Notes under the pieces: model-generated
What the model was told of the DNA's origin: nothing
Seen by the model: the letters and a program-made list of their open reading frames with translations, nothing else
The model's database searches: none
Made by a program: the position numbers and the translations under genes
Assembly (NCBI GenBank): GCA_026393775.1
Contig: JAPKZM010000261.1
Coordinates: forward strand, 1-7,758
Direction of reading: 5' to 3'
DNA: 7,758 nucleotides
Source of the DNA: Candidatus Aminicenantota bacterium
GTDB lineage: Bacteria; Acidobacteriota; Aminicenantia; UBA2199
Shown here: positions 1-4,892 of the stretch, one piece after another
How positions within the stretch are numbered: the first letter of the stretch is position 1
Layout of the letters: the number at the start of each line of letters is the position of its first letter

Positions 1-1161
1 CTTGAAAAAATAATCCTGCAAGCCCTGCAAAAGAAGGTGGAAAAGCGCTTCCAGAGTGCCGGAGAAATGATCGCCGAGCTCAAAAAAATCCAGGGCGAAC
101 TCGGCAAAACCGGGCAGCCCGATTTTTCAGCCGTCCCGCACACGCAAATCCTGGATGCCCCGGTCGTGAAACGCCGCAGTTTTCTGAGATCACCGCTGAA
201 GGTCATCGCCATGCTGATCGTGCTCATGGGTCTGGGAATTTCCTGGATCTTCCTGTCGGGCAAGTTCATTCGCCATGGAGCCGGCGCCGAAAAAACACCT
301 GGCAATGAAAACGCGGGCATGACGCAAGGCGTGGAAGCGGAAAATCCGCTTACCGCCCCGGCGGCCAACCTGGCCGAGAAGAAAGAGCCGCCGGCGGACA
401 CTCAGAAGGCCGCCAGGGACGAAGTCAAGGCGGAAACGCCGGAAAATGCGCCGGACAAAGCGGCTGAAAAACCCCTGGAAAAAACTCCGGATAAAGCGCC
501 GGAAAATAAACCGGCCGCCGATGAAAAAAATCAACTGAATGCCGTTCCGGCCGCAACCGGCGCCGACAAGAAAGAATCTCCGGAAAAAGTGCAGACCAAA
601 GAGGCGGCCGAGCCAAAAGAGGGAGGACTTCCAGTTCAGCAACAAACGGCCCCGGTCGAGCCACTGGGTAGCCTGGATGCCGAATTAATCCGTTTGCGCG
701 GTTTTCTGGCCAAGAAAAACCTGATCGCAGCCGACCGGCTGGCCGATGCCTTGCTGCAATCGGGAAACGAAAGCCGGATCCTGCCTTTGCTGGGCAACGT
801 GAAATTTTTTCTGAACAAATTCACCGCCGCTGAACAGTTGTGGTTGAGGTCTTTGCAGGCCAATCACCTGGTCACCCTGGAGCTGGTCCATCTGCACGAT
901 GATGCGGGCGATTCTTGCTCGGGCCAACTGAAATTCAAAAAAAAGATCATCATGTTCAGCTCCAATACCCGCGGCGATCACAGTTTCGCGCTCCAGGCTG
1001 GCAATATCACTTCGCTGAGCATGGCGGACGGCCTGCGGATCACCATCGCGGCAACCATCAACGGCCAGGAAATGAACGAATCATTCATGCTCGACGCAAA
1101 AAACAATAAATTGGCCAAGGAACAGTTCCTCGTAGATTTTTTAAACAAATATGTCTTGTGA
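1..1161 (+). CDS. Transmembrane Ser/Thr protein kinase, C-terminal part (5' end outside window)
   Basis: The frame is open from base 1, so the start and most of the kinase domain lie upstream. The first ~30 residues (LEKIILQALQKK..., then RFQSAGEMIAEL) match the last helices of Hanks-type kinase domains, including the invariant Arg of subdomain XI followed by the usual 'RF.sa.em...L' ending. Counting from base 1, a basic stretch (KRRSFLRSPLK) precedes a membrane helix at about residues 66-87. A Lys/Glu/Pro/Ala-rich linker with loose PDKA/PENK repeats runs to ~222. A helical TPR-like segment (~225-290) leads to a beta-rich end (~290-380) that could be PH/GRAM-like; I cannot name that domain firmly. 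The positive-inside rule puts the kinase in the cytoplasm and the C-terminus outside. The stop (1159-1161) abuts the ribosome site of the FHA gene, so the two are probably translated in a coupled way. The kinase identity rests on a short remnant plus the FHA neighbour. Confidence 0.8.
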   Translation, partial: LEKIILQALQKKVEKRFQSAGEMIAELKKIQGELGKTGQPDFSAVPHTQILDAPVVKRRSFLRSPLKVIAMLIVLMGLGISWIFLSGKFIRHGAGAEKTPGNENAGMTQGVEAENPLTAPAANLAEKKEPPADTQKAARDEVKAETPENAPDKAAEKPLEKTPDKAPENKPAADEKNQLNAVPAATGADKKESPEKVQTKEAAEPKEGGLPVQQQTAPVEPLGSLDAELIRLRGFLAKKNLIAADRLADALLQSGNESRILPLLGNVKFFLNKFTAAEQLWLRSLQANHLVTLELVHLHDDAGDSCSGQLKFKKKIIMFSSNTRGDHSFALQAGNITSLSMADGLRITIAATINGQEMNESFMLDAKNNKLAKEQFLVDFLNKYVL

Positions 1162-1166
1162 GGAGG
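1161..1166 (+). promoter_or_regulatory. Shine-Dalgarno site that fixes a TTG start for the FHA gene
   Basis: AGGAGG sits five bases before TTG at 1172 and begins on the last base of the kinase stop codon. The in-frame ATG at 1151 has no purine-rich site before it (AT-rich sequence ending TTTAAACAAAT) and would place the strong site inside the gene. TTG at 1172 is therefore the better start, and the arrangement suggests terminating ribosomes reinitiate on the FHA gene. Confidence 0.75.
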
Positions 1167-1171
1167 CCAGT

Positions 1172-1729
1172 TTGAAAAAAAAGATTTTTTCAGCGCCCGC
1201 GAGTTTTGCCGCGCTGGGTTTTTGGCAGGAAAACAGTTCGGCCTTGTTGCTGGGCGGTTTCATCGTGCTGGCCATCATCGTTGTCGTCTGGCTGATCCTG
1301 CGCCGCCGCCACGATGCCTTTCCTGAAATCAAGCTTACGTTGGAAAGATCGGAACTGGAAAAAGGCATGACGATGGTTGAAAGCGAAAGCCAACCGGAAA
1401 AAAAGGTGCGGCCGGCGTCCTTCCCGGGGATTTATGGAAAAATTTTCGTCCGGGTCGGCGACCAGCAGATCGGCAGCTACCTGGTAACCGACAACCAGCT
1501 GACGATCGGACGCGATCCCGCCCAGGCCCTGGCGATCATCCAGGAGGCGATCGTTTCCAAACTCCATTGTTCCATTTATTACCGCAACGGCCGGATATTC
1601 ATCAAGGATCACCATTCGACCAATGGCACATATGTGAACAATGAAAAGGTTGACGAGCGGGAATTGCACGACAACGACGTCGTATTCCTCGGCAAGAAAG
1701 GCACCATCAAGATTTTCTATCACAAATAG
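1172..1729 (+). CDS. Membrane-anchored FHA-domain protein
   Basis: This 185-residue protein (TTG start) has one strong membrane helix at about residues 24-43 followed by RRR, which predicts a cytoplasmic C-terminus. A linker leads to a forkhead-associated domain at ~93-185. The FHA signature is complete: IGR (Gly113-Arg114) at the end of the first conserved strand, SKLH (129-132) for the S-x-x-H phosphate-binding motif, and STNGTYVN (149-156) with the NGT turn, followed by the usual 'L.dnDvV.lG' strand. FHA domains bind phosphothreonine peptides, so the natural partner is the kinase just upstream, either its autophosphorylated form or a shared substrate. That pairing is inferred from adjacency and general kinase-FHA practice. 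An ATG at 1151 would add seven residues but lacks a ribosome site. The next gene begins eight bases after the stop, so all three genes probably share a transcript. Confidence 0.88.
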   Translation: MKKKIFSAPASFAALGFWQENSSALLLGGFIVLAIIVVVWLILRRRHDAFPEIKLTLERSELEKGMTMVESESQPEKKVRPASFPGIYGKIFVRVGDQQIGSYLVTDNQLTIGRDPAQALAIIQEAIVSKLHCSIYYRNGRIFIKDHHSTNGTYVNNEKVDERELHDNDVVFLGKKGTIKIFYHK

Positions 1730-1737
1730 GTGGCGGG

Positions 1738-2187
1738 ATGAAAAAAAAGATACTCTGGCTGGTTATAATCATGGTCAGCGCGAGCGCCTGGGGCCAGAAA
1801 GCGGTGGACCGCAGCGCCATCCTGTTGCTGCCCGAGTGGAAGCAAATCTATGACGCCTACGTCCCCGAAGCGGCCGCCATCGCCGGCCTGAGAAGCAAAG
1901 CGCCCGGATTCCGGGCTGACGTCTATTTCGGCTTCTGGTGCGCTGACTCAAAAAACCACGTGCCGGTGTTCCTGAAGATCGTCGACAGCCTCAACGTCCC
2001 GGAATTGGAGGTCAATTTTTATGAGGTCGATAGAAAGTCGGCGCCCGGCCAGAAATATTATGTGGAAGAGGCGCTGGTAGAAAAAGTGCCCACGTTCATT
2101 TTTTACCGCCAGGATTCCGAGTGGGGCCGCATCATCGAGAACCCCAAGGACTCCATCCTGCAGGACATGATACTCATTATGTTTTAA
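1738..2187 (+). CDS. Secreted thioredoxin-fold protein with Cys-X-Asp-Ser active site
   Basis: This 149-residue protein has a clear signal peptide: MKKK, then a hydrophobic core, with likely cleavage after Gly19 (SAWG/Q). The mature part is thioredoxin-like: a beta strand, then FWCADSK (Trp67, Cys68, Ser71) at the helix start, and VPTFIFY with the cis-Pro118 characteristic of the fold. The following 'WGRIIENP' resembles the 'GRIiE.P' end seen in thioredoxin family proteins with a WCxDS motif. The second cysteine of CXXC is Ser, so a classic disulfide exchange is not possible with this motif alone; a monothiol, isomerase-like or binding role is more likely. It should act outside the cytoplasmic membrane. 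AGGTGG at 1728-1733, overlapping the FHA stop, serves as the ribosome site. It is probably the last gene of the kinase-FHA run, because a convergent gene follows. The link to the kinase is positional only. Confidence 0.8.
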   Translation: MKKKILWLVIIMVSASAWGQKAVDRSAILLLPEWKQIYDAYVPEAAAIAGLRSKAPGFRADVYFGFWCADSKNHVPVFLKIVDSLNVPELEVNFYEVDRKSAPGQKYYVEEALVEKVPTFIFYRQDSEWGRIIENPKDSILQDMILIMF

Positions 2188-2204
2188 TGGGGACCGTCGA
2201 ACTA

Positions 2205-2323
2205 TCGTTAGACGTTATACGTTAAGCGTTATGCGAAACAGCCATAGCGCGAACTATGTATAAAAGTTCTTTCTCTTTCACATAACGCATAACGAAATCC
2301 TGACAGCTCATTTACGCATAACG
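2205..2323. repeat. Heptamer repeats (CGTTAnn) in inverted orientation between convergent genes
   Basis: Four 7-bp units lie head to tail from 2206: cgttaga, cgttata, cgttaag, cgttatg, followed by cg. On the other side, the reverse complement recurs: cataacg twice at 2281-2294, then atttacg-cataacg at 2310-2323. The perfect 9-mer cgttatgcg (2227-2235) pairs with cgcataacg at 2286-2294 and again at 2315-2323. An 8-bp direct repeat, cgaactat, occurs at 2198-2205 and 2250-2257. The composition is AT-richer than the flanking genes. The whole non-coding gap (2188-2337) is essentially this element plus a small hairpin. It may be a dispersed intergenic repeat, a bidirectional terminator, or both. 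Confidence 0.7.
2243..2278 (+). terminator. Possible terminator hairpin inside the repeat region
   Basis: catag (2243-2247) and ctatg (2254-2258) form a 5-bp stem with a 6-base loop. A T-rich stretch containing agttctttctcttt follows. The stem is short and AT-containing, so on its own it is weak. The larger cgttatgcg/cgcataacg pairing encloses it and could stabilise it. It would serve the thioredoxin-like gene and its upstream partners. Confidence 0.28.
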
Positions 2324-2337
2324 GAGAATTAGATTGT

Positions 2338-3978
2338 TTACAGGTAAGGCGCTAGCTCGATGACGGCTGGCGGCTCGCTCTGCTTGAAGAAGTATTCCGG
2401 GATCAGCTTCAGGTTCTGCAGCGCCTCGTTCTGGGTGCGGAATTTTCCCCATAGAACCAGCCAGCAGGTGCGTCCGGCCTTGACGCGGTTCAGGATGAAA
2501 AAATTCTCTTTGTTCGTGACTTGCTCGTAGGCGCTGTTCACCGATTGCTCCTGGCAGTCCATTTCCAGCAGGATACTGAAGCCGATCTTGTCTCTGACGA
2601 GTTGCCGGCGCCAAAGATCTCCGGCGGCATTGAGTCTTCCGGAGGCAAAGGCTTTCCTGGCTTCGGCGCCGCTGACCGGTGCTGCCGGTATGGGGGCGTC
2701 CTCCTTTTTTTCGGCCGGCGCTTTCTCCTGGGCCGGCGTGGTGGTGCGGCTCGGTTCAGGGGGATTGTCTTCCGCCTTCACGATCTGCTCGGCCTTGCTG
2801 ATATCAGGCTTGGTGGAGGATTCCTGTCTGGCCTGGGGAGCTGGGCGTTCGCCGGCCGGTTCCGGCTCGGAATTTCCGGGCGTGCGGTTGAACCAGAGGA
2901 ACAGGGCGATGGCGACGGCCGCCAAGGCGAGCGAAATGAACGAGACGCTCAGCCAATGGGACTTTTGCTTCTCGGGCAGCAACGGCTGGATCCGGGTCGG
3001 CCTTTTTTCCGGACGGACAGGAAGTGGGGTTTCCTTGGCCTTGCTTTTCAGCGGCTGATCGGTTTGGGGCGATAGGTCGGGGAGCTCCGGCAGAGAGACT
3101 TCCGTGATCGCTGGTGATGCGGTAACTTCTGGGAATCCCGGCGCAGGAATGTCTTGGATGTCGGCTTCATTGATCATGGGCGGGATCTCAACGCTCACTT
3201 CCGCCTGCGCCTCCGGCTGCGCATGCCCGAAAAGGCTGTCCAATTCATTGAAGTTGAGCGCGGCCATCATGTCGGCTTCTTTTTTGACCAGCAAGCCGGT
3301 GACCACCAGGAAATAAAGGACCTTCAGGATCGTGTGCTTGCGTTCGGCGGGGAAACGGAGCAGGACGGTCTCCGGGCGCTGCGGTTCACGGAAACAGGCG
3401 AACACTTCCTGCTGCTCGGCGTCCAGGTTGTATTGAAAGATCTTCTCCGTCGCGGCGGACTGCTGCAATTCCCCGGACAGCGACCCGATCTCTTCCCAGA
3501 TGATATTCACGTCCATGTGCGCCAGGATGTAGTTGTACACCAGCGGCGCGATTTCCAATTCCAGGCTGATCAGGCGGGTGGGCGGAGATTCGGATTCCAG
3601 CTGGTAGCTACCGCTGTTCCAGAACAGAACGCTGATCGCGATGTGCATCAGCTGGTCGCGGCTGGCGTTGATCAGCGTTTCCAGGCTGATCAGCCCGTTC
3701 TCCACCAGGATCTTGCCGAAGGTTTCGCTGATCTTGTTACCGGCCAGGAACGGGGCGAGGGCATCGGGATCGATCAGTTTTTTGGCAAGCAAGATGTGCT
3801 CGATCTTGTCTTCTTCGTCGCTGGAAATGGCCCAGCTGATTTTTCCCTCGTTCAAATAAAAAACTTTGAGGATCTCGTTTTTTCTGAAATACAGGATGCC
3901 GGTCTGGTTTTCCTCGTCCATGGCCAATAGCAGCTTGAGCGGAGCCATTTCGCTGAGGTTGCCTTTGCTGGAAATCAT
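2338..3978 (-). CDS. PATAN/DUF4388 protein with membrane helix and SPOR-like C-terminus
   Basis: This protein has 546 residues. The N-terminus (about 1-125) matches the PATAN/DUF4388 pattern: a short opening helix (MAPLKLLLAM), then TGILYFRKNEILKVFYLNEGKI and WAISSDEED, then helices with 'GKILVENGLIS'. More helical cytoplasmic sequence runs to ~235 and may form a winged-helix-like tail. An acidic, Pro-rich linker follows, then a membrane helix at ~343-363, a Pro/Glu/Ala/Lys linker (~365-435), a TPR-like helix pair (~437-462) and a last domain (~466-535). That domain, with 'FSILLEM', paired helices and 'WLVLWGKFRTQNEAL', looks like a diverged SPOR fold, which binds peptidoglycan in known cases. 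The PATAN part would be cytoplasmic and the SPOR-like part extracytoplasmic. PATAN proteins are usually signalling adaptors, so a role linking envelope state to signalling is plausible but unproven. GGAGGA lies about five bases before the ATG, and a promoter is at 4038-4065. Confidence 0.82.
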   Translation of the reverse strand: MISSKGNLSEMAPLKLLLAMDEENQTGILYFRKNEILKVFYLNEGKISWAISSDEEDKIEHILLAKKLIDPDALAPFLAGNKISETFGKILVENGLISLETLINASRDQLMHIAISVLFWNSGSYQLESESPPTRLISLELEIAPLVYNYILAHMDVNIIWEEIGSLSGELQQSAATEKIFQYNLDAEQQEVFACFREPQRPETVLLRFPAERKHTILKVLYFLVVTGLLVKKEADMMAALNFNELDSLFGHAQPEAQAEVSVEIPPMINEADIQDIPAPGFPEVTASPAITEVSLPELPDLSPQTDQPLKSKAKETPLPVRPEKRPTRIQPLLPEKQKSHWLSVSFISLALAAVAIALFLWFNRTPGNSEPEPAGERPAPQARQESSTKPDISKAEQIVKAEDNPPEPSRTTTPAQEKAPAEKKEDAPIPAAPVSGAEARKAFASGRLNAAGDLWRRQLVRDKIGFSILLEMDCQEQSVNSAYEQVTNKENFFILNRVKAGRTCWLVLWGKFRTQNEALQNLKLIPEYFFKQSEPPAVIELAPYL

Positions 3979-4037
3979 TGTTCCTCCGCCGGCCGGCTGA
4001 ATCGGCTGGTTATGTCATAGAAGAAGCGCATGGTCCC

Positions 4038-4065
4038 ATTGTAGTAAAAGCCCGTTAAAAGTCAA
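4038..4065 (-). promoter_or_regulatory. Sigma-70-type promoter for the PATAN/DUF4388 gene
   Basis: Reading the minus strand, TTGACT (4065-4060) and TACAAT (4043-4038) are separated by 16 bases. Each box has one mismatch to consensus (TTGACA, TATAAT). Transcription would begin near 4031, leaving a leader of about 50 bases before the ATG at 3978. The -35 box lies within the 3' arm of the hairpin assigned to the end of the superoxide dismutase transcript. Confidence 0.6.
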
Positions 4066-4097
4066 GCCCTGGCGGAAGGGCAGGCGCGACCTTTAAC
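4054..4097 (-). terminator. Likely transcription terminator hairpin after superoxide dismutase
   Basis: On the minus strand, GTTAAAGGTC (4097-4088) pairs with GACTTTTAAC (4063-4054) over ten positions, nine Watson-Crick and one G-T. An inner stem GCCCT/AGGGC (4081-4077 with 4070-4066) has a 6-base loop. The one imperfect pair is a G-U wobble in minus-strand RNA but would be an A-C mismatch in plus-strand RNA, which favours a role in minus-strand transcripts. It begins about ten bases after the sod stop. The T-run after it is weak (GGGCTTTTA), so strength is uncertain. Confidence 0.5.
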
Positions 4098-4106
4098 TGA
4101 GAAATA

Positions 4107-4718
4107 CTATTTGAGAATGGCTTCCAGGCGTTGGTTGACTTCGTGCCAGTTCACGATGTTCCAAAATGCCTCTACGAACTTGGCGCGCTCGTTCTTGTAG
4201 TCCAGATAGTAGGCGTGCTCCCAGACGTCAAGGACCAGCAGGACGCGGAAGGTGGGAATGACATTGATGTTGTGCTTCTCAACCTGCATCAGCAGCGGGC
4301 GGTTCGTCTGGCGGCAATAGACCAGGGCGGTCCAGCCCGAGCCTTCGGTGTTGATGGCCGTCTGGCTGAATTCCTTCTTGAAGCGCTCGAAACCGCCGAA
4401 CTCGTTATCGATGGTCGTGGCGAAAATCCCTTTTGGCTTGAGCGTGGTCTTGGCGGCCGGGGCCAGATTTTCCCAGAACAGCGAATGCAGCAGGTGGCCG
4501 GCAGCGTTGAAGGAAAAGGCCTTGGCCAGGGCCTTGGCGTCGCCGTCGACGCCATCGCGGCGATTCTTGTCCAGCGTCTCCAGGATGGCGTTGGCGCTGT
4601 TGACATAAGCGGCGTGGTGCTTCTGGTGATGCAGCTGCAGTTGCACTTCCGAGATCCATGGCTCCAGGTCTTTATAACCGAATTCCAATTGCGGCAGGAC
4701 ATAAGGTTTCTTTTCCAT
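4107..4718 (-). CDS. sod: Superoxide dismutase, Fe/Mn family (probable Fe or cambialistic)
   Basis: This 203-residue protein is of normal family length and has no signal peptide, so it is cytoplasmic. It converts superoxide to oxygen and hydrogen peroxide. The four metal ligands are visible: His30 (in LHHQKHHAAYVN), His78 (HLLHSLFWEN), Asp164 and His168 (LDVWEHAYY). Tyr38 is the active-site tyrosine. EGSGWT and FWNIVNW are family signatures. Gly74 lies where Gln stands in classical Fe enzymes, and His149 (MQVEKHN) lies where Mn enzymes carry Gln. His at that site is known in archaeal and Mycobacterium Fe-type enzymes, hence the metal suggestion. The start at 4718 is preferred to an upstream in-frame ATG at 4784 because GGAGGT lies four bases before it and the longer version would include the promoter. 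The gene stands alone, divergent from the peptidase gene, and shares its direction with the PATAN gene downstream. Confidence 0.95.
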   Translation of the reverse strand: MEKKPYVLPQLEFGYKDLEPWISEVQLQLHHQKHHAAYVNSANAILETLDKNRRDGVDGDAKALAKAFSFNAAGHLLHSLFWENLAPAAKTTLKPKGIFATTIDNEFGGFERFKKEFSQTAINTEGSGWTALVYCRQTNRPLLMQVEKHNINVIPTFRVLLVLDVWEHAYYLDYKNERAKFVEAFWNIVNWHEVNQRLEAILK

Positions 4719-4755
4719 TTTTACCTCCAAAAATTTACGGATCGACTTGTCCATC

Positions 4756-4784
4756 AGTATAGAAAACAGGGGGAAAAATGTCAA
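4756..4784 (-). promoter_or_regulatory. Strong sigma-70-type promoter for superoxide dismutase
   Basis: On the minus strand, TTGACA (4784-4779, perfect) and TATACT (4761-4756, one mismatch) are separated by exactly 17 bases. Transcription would start near 4749, giving a leader of about 30 bases that contains the GGAGGT ribosome site. No clear operator palindrome was seen between this promoter and the divergent one at 4848. Confidence 0.72.
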
Positions 4785-4847
4785 GCCGCCCGCTACTATG
4801 GGCCACCCCCCTGCCGGTAGCAGTTCGCGCCGTGCTCCTATTCCGGG

Positions 4848-4876
4848 TTGTCGGCGGTGGTTTTTTTGGCTATAAT
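4848..4876 (+). promoter_or_regulatory. Sigma-70-type promoter for the M14 peptidase gene
   Basis: TATAAT (4871-4876, perfect) is preceded, 17 bases earlier, by TTGTCG (4848-4853, four of six matches). The start of transcription would fall near 4883, directly before the GGAGG ribosome site (4884-4888), so the leader is only about ten bases. The TTG that opens the longest frame here is therefore part of the -35 box rather than a start codon. The promoter may also drive ffh. Confidence 0.55.
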
Positions 4877-4892
4877 GGCGGCCGGAGGCCCC

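Noticed and set aside
190..645. 151-codon minus-strand frame rich in Arg and Phe
   Set aside because: It is the complement of the Lys/Glu/Pro-rich kinase linker; the skewed composition is a by-product of GAA/AAA/GCC codons on the other strand.
2205..2323. CRISPR array
   Set aside because: The units are seven bases, lie directly adjacent and occur in both orientations. There are no spacers of constant length and no cas gene.
2521..3075. 184-codon Gly/Arg-rich plus-strand frame
   Set aside because: It is antisense to the linker of the PATAN protein and is low-complexity without a start signal.
3154..3930. 258-codon open frame on the plus strand
   Set aside because: It is antisense to the PATAN/DUF4388 gene, has no ribosome site or domain, and its Asp/Gln/Val-rich product mirrors the codon bias of the opposite strand.
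4131..4820. 229-codon open frame on the plus strand
   Set aside because: It is antisense to superoxide dismutase, which carries all four metal ligands, and crosses the sod promoter. No domain is recognisable.
4785..4847. Operator between the two divergent promoters
   Set aside because: Only short chance inverted repeats such as ctgc/gcag are present. There is no convincing palindrome.
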